64,000 bases of DNA from Streptomyces sp. CB02261 (GTDB taxonomy: Bacteria > Actinomycetota > Actinomycetes > Streptomycetales > Streptomycetaceae). Shown here in pieces: positions 16,471-24,854 of this stretch (the stretch's first letter is position 1; each line of letters begins with the position of its first letter). Location of the stretch: contig NZ_LIVX01000001.1 of assembly GCF_001905665.1 (NCBI RefSeq), forward strand, positions 1,116,001 through 1,180,000. The letters run 5' to 3'. Made by a program: the position numbers and the translations under genes. The notes under the pieces are model-generated. The model saw nothing but the letters and a program-made list of their open reading frames with translations. It made no database searches and was not told the DNA's origin.

Positions 16471-17662
16471 CGGCGGCGATCAGCACGGCCGCACCGATGC
16501 CGAGCCCGATCCAGAGGCCGGTGTTCCCGCCCTCCTCGCTCGCGACGGACCCGGGCGCGGCGGAGGAGGGCTCCACCGGCCCCGGGTCGGTCGGGGGCGC
16601 GCTGGCGGGGCCGGAAGGTGTGGCGGTCGCGGGCTCGGTGAGGTCGTCGATGGGCCGGACGTCGGCCGGACCGGGGTCACCGGGCGTCTTCAGCGTACGG
16701 AGCGGTCGGATGGCGCCGTACCCGACGAAGTCGCTGCGCTTGTCGCCGCCGACGGGCTTGGCGACGGTGTTGAGCATGACCTTCAGGACCTGGTTGTTGG
16801 TCCAGTCGGGGTGCTTCGACCAGAGGAGCGCGGCGGCGGCCGAGGCGAGGGCGGTGGCGTCACTGGTACCGGTGGACTTGCAGACTCCGCCGTCGTCGCA
16901 GGCGGCGACGATGTCCTTGCCCGGGGCCACGATGTCGACCTGGTCGCCGTGCTGGGACATCGGGATGCGCTTCCCCTTGTCGTCGGAGGCACCGACACCG
17001 ACGACGCCGGGAGTCGCCCCCGGGTACTCCACGATGTTGCTCTTGTCGCCGGTGTTGCCGACGGAGGCGAAGACGAGGGCGCCCTTGTCGAGGGCGTACT
17101 TCACGGCGTCCGTGAGCTCCTGGGAACCCGACCTGGCGCCCTGCGAGATGTTGATGACCTTGGCGCCGGCGTCGACCGCGAAGCGGATGGCCTCGGGGGC
17201 CAGCTTGTTGAACTGCTTGTCCGCGTCGGCCATGCTGCGGTCCTGGTCCGGGGCCGGAAGCCGGACGGGGAGGATCTTCACCCCGGGGGCGAGACCGAAC
17301 GCGCCCGCGCCTCCGTTGGCCTTGCCCGTGCCGGCGATGACGCCCGCCATGCCCGTGCCGTGGCCCTCGACGTCGGTGTGCTCGTCGCCTTCCGCCTCGG
17401 GCGCCAGGTCCTTTCCGTCCAGGACCTGTCCCCGGAGGTCGGGGTGGGTGTCCTCCACGCCGCTGTCGATCACCGCGACCGTGACGCCCTTGCCGGTGCT
17501 GAGCTGCCAGATCTCCTCGGCGCCCATGGCGTCGAGGTGCCACTGCCGGTCTCTGACGCCCGCCGCGTGGGCGGGGACGGAAGCGATGCCCACCAGCAGC
17601 ATCCCCAAGGCGGCCGAGGCGGTGACTCGGGCACGACTCCGTCGCGTACTGCTGGTAGACAT
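16433..17662 (-). CDS. mycP: Mycosin-like subtilisin protease of a type VII secretion system
   Basis: 409 residues. It has a signal peptide (about 1-33, ending AHA), an S8 protease domain with catalytic Asp66 (VAVIDSGV), His101 (GHGTGMAG) and Ser267 (GTSDATALAS), and oxyanion Asn203 (SVGN). A Pro/Ala-rich linker leads to a C-terminal transmembrane helix (GLWIGLGIGAAVLIAAGVAV) with a basic tail. This signal-protease-linker-anchor layout is that of mycosins, which stabilise ESX machines and process substrates on the outer face of the membrane. It follows the two WXG-like genes, 17 bases after the second. No EccB, EccC, EccD or EccE is in the window. The ribosome site GAGGAAG is 3-9 bases before the ATG. 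Confidence 0.9.
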   Translation of the reverse strand: MSTSSTRRSRARVTASAALGMLLVGIASVPAHAAGVRDRQWHLDAMGAEEIWQLSTGKGVTVAVIDSGVEDTHPDLRGQVLDGKDLAPEAEGDEHTDVEGHGTGMAGVIAGTGKANGGAGAFGLAPGVKILPVRLPAPDQDRSMADADKQFNKLAPEAIRFAVDAGAKVINISQGARSGSQELTDAVKYALDKGALVFASVGNTGDKSNIVEYPGATPGVVGVGASDDKGKRIPMSQHGDQVDIVAPGKDIVAACDDGGVCKSTGTSDATALASAAAALLWSKHPDWTNNQVLKVMLNTVAKPVGGDKRSDFVGYGAIRPLRTLKTPGDPGPADVRPIDDLTEPATATPSGPASAPPTDPGPVEPSSAAPGSVASEEGGNTGLWIGLGIGAAVLIAAGVAVPVLRSRRG

Positions 17663-17679
17663 CTGCTTCCTCGCGCTGA

Positions 17680-19218
17680 TCAGTCGATGACGGGCGGCGC
17701 CGCGCGGCGGCTGCCCTGCTGCCAGGTCTCCTCGTCCTCGACCAGGTAGTCGGGACGCTCTCCGTTCTGCTCCTCGCGCTCGCGACCGGCCGGCGTGGAA
17801 CCGCCGCGCACGAGGCCGGAGCCGCCGGGCGTGAAGGGCCGCGCGCCGGCCGCGGCGCCGGTGGCACCGGGGCGCTGCGCCTTGCCGCCGACGACTCCGC
17901 CTGTCTCACCGGCGAGGCGCCGGCCGCCGCTGATGCCGTTCTGGCCGGCGCCCATGCCGCCGCCCATCGGACCGCCCATGGCGCCGCCCATGCCGCGTCC
18001 CATGGCCGATCCGCGGCCGCTCTGCTCGGTGCCGATGACGGTGCCGCGCGGGATGCCGGTCGCGGGCCTGCCCGTGGTGCTGGGTACGGCACGGCCGCCG
18101 CTGACGCCCTCGCGAGTGCCGCCGAGCGGGCCGGGGCCGTGAAGGCCGCGCGGACCGCCGGTGACCGGGCCCCGCGCGTTGCCGGTGCCGCCGGTGATCG
18201 GCGAGGTGGGACCGAGGGGTCCCTGGCCGCCGCCCTTCACGGTCAGCGGGGGCACGCCGGTGGTCACGAACGGCGGCGTGCCGCCGTCCGGCCTGGTGAC
18301 GGCCGGCGGACCGCCGGGGGTCTGCGTCGTCGGGCCGGTCGTGGTCGGCGGCAGGGTGTCGACGCTGTCGATGCCGAGGTCCACGGGGACGTCGGGCCGT
18401 ACGTCCGGGCGGACCTCGGGGCGTACGACGTGCGTCGGTCCCTTCGGGTCGTCCGTCGACGGCGGGGTCGTCGTGTCGGGCCTGGACCGCGTGTCCGGCT
18501 GGGTCCTGGCGGTGTCCGTGCCCGTGGTGCCGTCCGAGCCCGAGGTACGGCTGTCGCTCGTCGGGTACGTGGAGCGCTCGGTCTCACCCTGACGGCCACG
18601 GCCGGTGTCCGGCGGCACGAAGGCCCCCGGCGGCGGCGGGAACGTCGGGGGGACGTTGTTGCCCATGTGGAGGGACGACCACTTGTACGCGTCCGAGAGG
18701 CGGTCCATCTCCCTCGCCGCCGCCTCCTTGTTGGCGGCTTCCTTGGCCTCGATGGCCGCGAGCTCCTCGCTCGCCGCCATCTGGGACCGGGCGTTGGAGG
18801 CGATCGTCCGGGAGTCGGGATCGTTGCGGTACTTCAGCGCCGCCTCGAGGTTCTCCTTGGCGGACTCGTGGGAGGCGTACCGGGGCATGGCGCTCTGCGC
18901 CGAGGCGATGGCGGCGGAGTTCTCCGCCATCCACTTGGCCCCGGCCTTGCTGTAGTCCGCAAGACCCTTCGTCGAATTGGCCACGTTGGTGGCCCACTCA
19001 ACGAAGGCCTTCTCGGCCTCGCCCTCCCAGTCCATGCGCTCCATGCTGGACTTCAGCTCGGCGGCGATCTTCTCCAGCTGCGACGAGACCGAGTTGAGCC
19101 GGGCCGCCGCATCGCCCACGTAGTAACTACTGGCCTCGTCCAGCCACGCCAACATCTGCTGATGGGACATGGCGCGGAAGTTGGTTCCGCCGCCACCGCC
19201 GCCCTCTGCAGGCCTCAT
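17680..19218 (-). CDS. PPE/WXG-like T7SS protein with long Pro/Gly-rich tail
   Basis: 512 residues without a signal peptide. Residues about 15-200 are long helices with MLAWLDEASSYYVGDAAARL, SSMERMDWEGEAEKAF (the WxG-type turn) and SKAGAKWMAENSAAIASAQ, like the PPE/WXG helical bundle. From about 205 the chain is disordered: it is Pro/Thr/Asp-rich, with a stretch of alternating RPDVRPDV, and later Gly/Met-rich (GRGMGGAMGGPMGGGMGAGQ). The layout resembles secreted ESX proteins with flexible C-termini such as EspB. It lies between the 156-residue ESX-like gene and the mycosin and is likely a substrate or pilot of that system. The ribosome site GAGGCGAGAG precedes the ATG. Confidence 0.82.
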   Translation of the reverse strand: MRPAEGGGGGGTNFRAMSHQQMLAWLDEASSYYVGDAAARLNSVSSQLEKIAAELKSSMERMDWEGEAEKAFVEWATNVANSTKGLADYSKAGAKWMAENSAAIASAQSAMPRYASHESAKENLEAALKYRNDPDSRTIASNARSQMAASEELAAIEAKEAANKEAAAREMDRLSDAYKWSSLHMGNNVPPTFPPPPGAFVPPDTGRGRQGETERSTYPTSDSRTSGSDGTTGTDTARTQPDTRSRPDTTTPPSTDDPKGPTHVVRPEVRPDVRPDVPVDLGIDSVDTLPPTTTGPTTQTPGGPPAVTRPDGGTPPFVTTGVPPLTVKGGGQGPLGPTSPITGGTGNARGPVTGGPRGLHGPGPLGGTREGVSGGRAVPSTTGRPATGIPRGTVIGTEQSGRGSAMGRGMGGAMGGPMGGGMGAGQNGISGGRRLAGETGGVVGGKAQRPGATGAAAGARPFTPGGSGLVRGGSTPAGREREEQNGERPDYLVEDEETWQQGSRRAAPPVID

Positions 19219-19262
19219 CTCTCGCCTCTTCCCCGTGTCCCCGACATTCCGTCCGCGCCCGC

Positions 19263-19733
19263 CTACTTGTAGACGCCGCCACCCTCGGTGGCCTCGCCGC
19301 CCTCGCTCGCCGGCGCTCCGTGGCCCGCTTCCTTCTCCGCCTTCTCCTTGGCCTCGAAGGTCCGCTGGTGGATCTGGATCATCTTGCGCTTGATGTCGTC
19401 GTCCATCTCCTCGAAGCCGTTCTTCGAGGCGACGACCGCGATCCCCAGGCCCTCCAGGCAGTCACTGAGGAGGCCGGAGAGTTCCACCAGGCGCGAGAGG
19501 GTCCCGTCGTACGCCGCGTAGGCGCCCTGGGCCTCGCCCCAGGCGGCGCCGCCGCCGCCGAACTGGGTGCGGGTCACCGGGTCGGCCTTCAGCTTCCCGG
19601 GTCCGGCGGCGGAGCCCTGGAGCTGCTCGATGAGCCCTTCGACGCCCTTGCGGAACGTCTCCATGGAGTCGGCGCTGTACTTCACGGCCTGCGCCCGCAT
19701 CCCGGACGCCATCCCACCCACATAGGCTTCCAT
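19263..19733 (-). CDS. ESX/WXG-like small protein
   Basis: 156 residues, mostly two long helices. The first is MRAQAVKYSADSMETFRKGVEGLIEQL. A turn containing FGGGGAAWGEAQGAY follows, where the Trp-Gly takes the place of the WXG turn. The second helix is LSRLVELSGLLSDCLEGLGIAV, and a charged helix rich in Lys and Glu ends the protein. There is no signal peptide. It is the first gene of the three-gene minus-strand operon that ends in the mycosin, so it is likely a T7SS substrate partner. A CACTGT...ACAGTG inverted repeat (19791-19816) lies upstream and may be part of its control region. Confidence 0.78.
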   Translation of the reverse strand: MEAYVGGMASGMRAQAVKYSADSMETFRKGVEGLIEQLQGSAAGPGKLKADPVTRTQFGGGGAAWGEAQGAYAAYDGTLSRLVELSGLLSDCLEGLGIAVVASKNGFEEMDDDIKRKMIQIHQRTFEAKEKAEKEAGHGAPASEGGEATEGGGVYK

Positions 19734-19854
19734 GCCCGCGAATCCTCCCCCGTGTGAACAACCGTGCCGCGTCTACCAAGTCTAGAAGTTCACTGTAGTT
19801 GGGAACGACGACAGTGCGCATCTCTCAGTTGCACAAGCAACGGACATCACATGG

Positions 19855-22176
19855 TCACGAATTGGGCACGGCCACCGCCGCCTGCGGCCGGATCGGGAGG
19901 CGGTTGACCGGGCGGCCGGTGGCCGCGCGCACCGCTGAGGCCACCGCGGCGGGTGACGTCACGACCGGGACCGCGCTCGCCGCCTTGGCGCCGAAGGGGG
20001 CGACCACGTCGCGCTCCTCCACCAGTTTCACGATGCGAATGTCCGGGGCATCCAGGGATGTCGGGAGTGCGTAGCCCGTGAAGTCGGGGTGCCGGACCAG
20101 GCCGCGGGCGGTGCGGAGGTTCTCCGTGAGGGCCGCGCCGACGCCCTGGGTGACGCCCGCCTCGATACGGGTGGCCAGCTGGGCCGGGTTGAGGACGCGG
20201 CCGACGTCCTGGGCCACGGCCATCTCCACGACGCGTACGGCGCCGAGTTCGATGTCCACGTCGACCACCGCGCGGATCGCGCAGAACGCCAGGCCGACGA
20301 ACGCGTCGCCCTGCCCGGAGTCGTCGAGGGGCTCCGTGGGGTGGGGGCGGCACTGGGCGGTGGCCCAGAGTTCCTTGCCGTCCATCGCCTCGGTGACCGT
20401 CGTCGAGAGCACCCCGTCGTACGAGGTGATCTTTCCGTCGGTGATCTGGAGGAGCTCCGTCGACATGCCGAACTGGTGGGCCAGCGGCTGGAGAAGCTGC
20501 GTGCGGACCATCTTCGCGGCCCGCTCCACCGCTCCGCCCGAGACCCAGGTGTGGCGGCCGTGGGCGGCCGGCCCGGCCGGCGGCTGGTCGGTGTCGACGG
20601 GGGCGACGTGCACCTCGTCGATGCCGAGCGTGTCCTGGACGATCTGGCGGGCGAGCGTCGAGAAGCCCGAACCGGTGTCCACCGCCGAGCAGATGACGGT
20701 CGCCACCCCGTCCTGGACCCGTACCGTCGCCGTCGAGACCTCGTCGGTGCCCTCCGCGCCCAGCATGTGCACCATGCCCAGCGCGTAGCCCACGCCCCGC
20801 CGTACCGCGCCGGGTTCCCCCGCGCCCTCGGGACCGCCGGGCAGCAGCCAGTCGCCCTCCGGGGTGTCCTTGGGGAGGGCGGGGAGGGGGAAGTCACGTA
20901 CGGCCGCGAGCAGTTCGGCCACGGGGGCCGGGCAGGTCACCGTCTGGCCGGTGGGCAGGATGTCGCCGGTCGCCATGACGTTCCGCATGCGCAGCTCGGC
21001 CGGGTCCACGCCCAGCTTCGCCGCCAGCTTGTCCATCTGCGCCTCGTACGCGGCGCACACCTGCATCGCGCCCTCGCCCCGCACGTGGCCGGACGGCGGG
21101 TTGTTCGTGCGGACCGCCCAGCCCTCGACGAAGGCGTGCGGGACGACGTACGGGCCGCAGGCGAAGGCCACGGCCGCCGCGAGGGACTCGGACGAGGAGT
21201 CGGCGTACGCGCCCGCGTCGAGCAGGATCTGCGCCTCCACCTTCACCAGCCGTCCCTCCGCGTCCGCGTGGTGCCGGTAGCGCAGCAGGGTGGGGTGGCG
21301 GTGGGCGTGCCCGAGGAAGGACTCCTCGCGCGTAGCGGTGAGCTTGACCGGGCAGCCGGTACGCAGCGCGAGGAGGCCCAGCGGGATCTGGAACCCCGGG
21401 TCCTCGCGGTCGCCCGTGGCGCCGGGGACACCGGTGACGACCAGCTTGACCTGCTCGGGCGGGAGGCCGAAGCAGGCGGCCGCCAGGTCCCGGTCGGTGT
21501 GGGGGTCCGTGGACGCGGTGTAGAGCTCGACCCCGCCGTCCGGGCGCGGTACGGCGAGTCCGGCCTCGGCCCCGATCGGCGCCGGGTCCTGGCGCCCGAT
21601 CCGGTACAGGCCCTCGACCACGACCTCGCCCGTCACGTCCGGGTCGCCGAAGCGCAGCGGGATGTGCCGGATCAGATTGCCGTCGGGGTGCAGCGCCTCG
21701 GCCGCGAACGCCTTCTCCGGGTCGGTCACCGGGTCGAGCAGCTCGTACTCGACGGTGATCGCCGCGGCGGCGAGCCGCGCCGTGTCGGGGTGGTCGGCGG
21801 CGACCGCGGCGAGCGCCTCGCCGTGGTGCCGGACCAGGTCCGAGGCGAAGACGGGCCGGTCCGCGACCCGGCGGCCGTACGTCGCCGCGCCCGGCACGTC
21901 GGCGGCCGTGACCACGGCCCGTACGCCCGGCATGGCCGCCGCGGCGGTGGTGTCCACGGACACGATGCGGGCGTGCGGGTGCGGGGACCGCAGGATGGCG
22001 GCCCAGAGCAGCCCCTCGGCCCAGAGGTCGGAGGCGTACGGGAAGGTGCCCTCGGTCTTCGCCCGTGACTCGGCCTGCGGGAGGGAGGTGCCGAGGCCGT
22101 GCGCGGCCGGTTCCTGGCCCAGGGGCGCGGGGATGTCCGGAGCCGTGGGAACGGCGGTGGTCGCGTCGCTGCTCAC
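19855..22176 (-). CDS. Molybdopterin-binding large subunit of a xanthine dehydrogenase-family enzyme
   Basis: 773 residues with the Mo-hydroxylase large-subunit fold: an N-terminal domain (SRAKTEGTFPYASDL, LRSPHPHARIVSVDTTAA) and Mo-binding domains (DPHTDRDLAAACFGLPPEQVKLV, DTGSGFSTLARQIVQDTLG). Two motifs deviate. The segment that is AYRGAGRPE or AYxCSFR in relatives reads SGHVRGEGAMQ. The C-terminal GAKGVGEP, whose Glu is the catalytic base, reads GAKAASAVP. It is therefore not a CO dehydrogenase, and normal hydroxylation is doubtful. GTG at 22176 overlaps the Fe-S gene stop (GTGA). It is the third gene of the FAD/FeS/Mo operon. Confidence 0.88.
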   Translation of the reverse strand: MSSDATTAVPTAPDIPAPLGQEPAAHGLGTSLPQAESRAKTEGTFPYASDLWAEGLLWAAILRSPHPHARIVSVDTTAAAAMPGVRAVVTAADVPGAATYGRRVADRPVFASDLVRHHGEALAAVAADHPDTARLAAAAITVEYELLDPVTDPEKAFAAEALHPDGNLIRHIPLRFGDPDVTGEVVVEGLYRIGRQDPAPIGAEAGLAVPRPDGGVELYTASTDPHTDRDLAAACFGLPPEQVKLVVTGVPGATGDREDPGFQIPLGLLALRTGCPVKLTATREESFLGHAHRHPTLLRYRHHADAEGRLVKVEAQILLDAGAYADSSSESLAAAVAFACGPYVVPHAFVEGWAVRTNNPPSGHVRGEGAMQVCAAYEAQMDKLAAKLGVDPAELRMRNVMATGDILPTGQTVTCPAPVAELLAAVRDFPLPALPKDTPEGDWLLPGGPEGAGEPGAVRRGVGYALGMVHMLGAEGTDEVSTATVRVQDGVATVICSAVDTGSGFSTLARQIVQDTLGIDEVHVAPVDTDQPPAGPAAHGRHTWVSGGAVERAAKMVRTQLLQPLAHQFGMSTELLQITDGKITSYDGVLSTTVTEAMDGKELWATAQCRPHPTEPLDDSGQGDAFVGLAFCAIRAVVDVDIELGAVRVVEMAVAQDVGRVLNPAQLATRIEAGVTQGVGAALTENLRTARGLVRHPDFTGYALPTSLDAPDIRIVKLVEERDVVAPFGAKAASAVPVVTSPAAVASAVRAATGRPVNRLPIRPQAAVAVPNS

Positions 22177-23756
22177 GCCATGCCTCCGTCGTGCGGGTGC
22201 GGGATCTGGTGCGGGACACGGGGTTCGTCGGCGCCGTCGGCCGCGGTGGCCGCCGCGCTCGCCTCGCGCTCGGCGACGACGTCCCGCACGGCTTCGAGCA
22301 CGCCCCGGTAGCCGGAGCACCGGCACAGGTTGCCGGCCAGCGCCTGGCGGGTCTCTAGTTCCGTGGGCGCGTGGTTGCCCTCGAGCAGGTCGTGCACGGT
22401 CATGCACATGCCGGGGATGCAGAAGCCGCACTGGACGGTGCCGCACTTGGCCATGGCCCGCTGCACGTCGGACGGCTCGCCGTCGACCGCGAGGCCCTCG
22501 ACCGTCCGCACCTCGCTCCCGGCGGCGGTCGCCGCGGGGACGAGGCAGGAGGCGACGAGCCGGCCGTCGACCTGCACGTTGCACGCGCCGCACTCGCCCT
22601 GCGAGCAGCCGTCCTTGGCCCCGGCGAGACCGAGGCGCTCCCGCAGGACGTACAGCAGGGACTCGCCGATCCAGGAGTCGGTGACGGGACGGTCGGCGCC
22701 GTTGACCCGGAGCGTGTACGAGGTGTGGGGGTGCTCGTCGCTGTCGGTGGAGGCGTGGGCGCTCGCGGGGGCGGGCACGGCGTCGGAAGCGTCGGCGGCC
22801 GGGGCGGGTCCGCTCGCGGGGACGGCGTCGGGCATCTGGGCGGGGTCGCTCGCGGGGGCGGCGGCCTCCGCGTCGGGCGTGCCCGTCTCGTCGCCGGCCG
22901 GCTCGGCCGCGACGTCCGCCACCGGCTCCTCCGGCGCGTCCGTCGCGGTCTCCGGGCTCGCGCCCTCGCTCTCGTCGGCGGCCTCCGCCGCCGGCTCCTC
23001 CGGAAGCGCCCACGGCGCGGGCGCGCCGCCCGGCAGGGTCGCCGGCGCCTCGGCGTACGGCCTGACGGCCGTGGCGGCGAACTCGCCCCCGTCGCCCGGC
23101 TCCCCCGGCTCGGCCGTGTCGGGTGCGAGGGGTTCGAGGGGGATCTCCCACTGGCCCGTGCCGCCGGGACCGGGGCCGACGGGGGGCGCCTCCGTGAAGC
23201 GCCACTCGGCGGTCGCGTGCGGGTCCTGCTCGCCGTATTCGGCGTGCGCGGCCCGGGGCCCCTGCTCGCCGTATTCGGCGTGCGCGCCGGGCCCGGCCTG
23301 CGGGTCCTGGCCGAAGTACTCGGCCCGGTCGGCCCGGCCGAAGTGCTCGGCCTGTCCGGCCTGCCCACCCTGACCGAAGTGCCCGCCCTGTCCGAAATGC
23401 TCGGGCTGCTCCCCGTACTCGGCGCCCTGCTGCGGGAAGTGGCGCGCCGGGTCCTGCTCCGCGTACTCGTTCCCGTCGAAGTACTGCGTCCGCTCCGCCT
23501 GCGCCGGCAGGTGCACCGACCAGGTGCCCGTCGCCGCCGGGTCCGTGGCCGCCGTCGGGGTGAGCGGCTGGAGCGGGGTGATCATCGGCGGTACGTAGCC
23601 GTGGCCGGGGGCCTCCAGCGGGACGCCGTCCAGCATGAAGTCCGGCGGCAGCTGGACGAACGCGGTCGCGTCCCCGTCGTACCCCTCGCTCTGCGGGATC
23701 GGCTCCCAGCCGCCCGGGCTCCCGCCCTGGCTCTCGTGTTGTTCGTTGCTGCTCAT
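22173..23756 (-). CDS. 2Fe-2S subunit of the Mo-hydroxylase, with a ~330-residue disordered N-terminal extension
   Basis: 527 residues. The last about 185 form the usual two-domain Fe-S subunit: plant-type cluster CSQGECGACNVQVDGRLVASC (first Cys about residue 370) and the helical cluster CGFCIPGMC ... LCRCSGYRG. The first about 330 residues are low-complexity and acidic: Gln/Gly/Phe/Tyr repeats (HFGQGGQ, AEYGEQ), then Ala/Glu/Pro-rich stretches. Typical family members are 150-200 residues. There is no signal peptide, so the extension is cytoplasmic. It overlaps the FAD gene (ATGA) and the large-subunit gene (GTGA), so the three are made together and should form one complex. Confidence 0.88.
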   Translation of the reverse strand: MSSNEQHESQGGSPGGWEPIPQSEGYDGDATAFVQLPPDFMLDGVPLEAPGHGYVPPMITPLQPLTPTAATDPAATGTWSVHLPAQAERTQYFDGNEYAEQDPARHFPQQGAEYGEQPEHFGQGGHFGQGGQAGQAEHFGRADRAEYFGQDPQAGPGAHAEYGEQGPRAAHAEYGEQDPHATAEWRFTEAPPVGPGPGGTGQWEIPLEPLAPDTAEPGEPGDGGEFAATAVRPYAEAPATLPGGAPAPWALPEEPAAEAADESEGASPETATDAPEEPVADVAAEPAGDETGTPDAEAAAPASDPAQMPDAVPASGPAPAADASDAVPAPASAHASTDSDEHPHTSYTLRVNGADRPVTDSWIGESLLYVLRERLGLAGAKDGCSQGECGACNVQVDGRLVASCLVPAATAAGSEVRTVEGLAVDGEPSDVQRAMAKCGTVQCGFCIPGMCMTVHDLLEGNHAPTELETRQALAGNLCRCSGYRGVLEAVRDVVAEREASAAATAADGADEPRVPHQIPHPHDGGMA

Positions 23757-24628
23757 GACAGTGCCCTCCCCAGTGCCCGTCGGGCGAGCGCGGCGACGGT
23801 GCGCCGCAGGTGCAGTACGGCAGGGGGCAACACGGCGTCGCCCTGCGGGTCAGGGATGCAGGCGGCGGCGACGTACTCGCCGAACGCCGCGAGCGCCTCG
23901 GGGGCGAGGCCCCGGTCGTTGTCCCAGTCCACGAGCGAGGCGATCCAGCGCTCCGCCTCCAGCGGGCGCAGCGGCATCGGGGCGACGGCGCCGACCGCGC
24001 AGCGCACCCCGCGCCGGGCCGGGTCGAGCACGACGGCGACGGAGGCGGTGGCGCGGGCGGGCCCGGTGCGGCCGGTGGCCTTGAGGAAGACCTGGGGGGC
24101 GTGGAGCAGCGGGACGCGGACGAAGGCGACGAGCTCGCCGGGGGCCAGCAGGTCGCGGCCGGCGAGCAGGTGGGAGACGGGGATCTCGCGGCTGCCGAGC
24201 GGCCCGAGGACGACCAGGTCGGCTTCGAGGGCGGCGAGGACGGGCAGCGAGTCGCCGGTGGGCGCGGCGGTGACGACGTTGCCGCCGAGGGTGCCGGCGT
24301 TGCGGATCTGCGGTGGTCCCGCGGCGCGGGAGGCGGCGGCGAGGGCCGGGATGAGGGCGGCGAAGTCGGGGCGGCCCATCCGGGCGTGGGTGAGGCCGGC
24401 GCCGAGGAGGGCGTGTCCGTCCTGGTACTGCCAGCCGCGGATCTCGTTGATGCGGCTGAGGCCGACGAGTCCGGCGGGGCGGAGCTGGCCCTTGTTGACG
24501 GCGGCCATGAGGTCGGTGCCGCCGGCGACGGGGACGGCTGCCGGCATGGCCGTGAGCGCCGCCACGGCCTCGTCGAGCGAGGCGGGCAGCGTCACGGACT
24601 GCGCCGTCTGTGGTGCGTGCGTGGTCAA
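23753..24628 (-). CDS. FAD-binding medium subunit of the Mo-hydroxylase
   Basis: 291 residues. The FAD-binding signatures are VPVAGGTDLMAAVN (for AGGTSL) and TLGGNVVTAAPTGDSLPVLAAL (for TIGGNIA..PAGD). A CO dehydrogenase flavoprotein C-terminal domain follows (FLKATGRTGPARATASVAVVLD). It passes electrons between the Fe-S subunit and an acceptor. A TTG start at 24628 is chosen because AAGGGG lies 8-13 bases upstream and the family alignment starts there; the frame is open to an ATG at 24739. It is the first gene of the operon. Confidence 0.88.
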   Translation of the reverse strand: MTTHAPQTAQSVTLPASLDEAVAALTAMPAAVPVAGGTDLMAAVNKGQLRPAGLVGLSRINEIRGWQYQDGHALLGAGLTHARMGRPDFAALIPALAAASRAAGPPQIRNAGTLGGNVVTAAPTGDSLPVLAALEADLVVLGPLGSREIPVSHLLAGRDLLAPGELVAFVRVPLLHAPQVFLKATGRTGPARATASVAVVLDPARRGVRCAVGAVAPMPLRPLEAERWIASLVDWDNDRGLAPEALAAFGEYVAAACIPDPQGDAVLPPAVLHLRRTVAALARRALGRALS

Positions 24629-24854
24629 CCCGCTGCCCCTTCCCGGTGTCCCGGTGGTCCCCGACTGTGCCCGGCGGTCGCGCCTGTGTGTGGGCGTACC
24701 GTACGTGCTCACAGGCCGGACGTGGCAACTCTGGCACATCTTCCGAGCGGTCCGGCGCGAGGGTCCGCGAAGGACTGTTCCGTCCGGGACGCCCCGAGGA
24801 GCGACGGTAACTTCCGTTTCGCCGCTCTTGGGTGACAGGGGGCCGTCGGGTCTC

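Noticed and set aside
19855..24628. Aerobic CO dehydrogenase (coxMSL)
   Set aside because: The gene order fits, but the large subunit lacks AYxCSFR or AYRGAGR and the GVGE motif, so CO oxidation is not supported.
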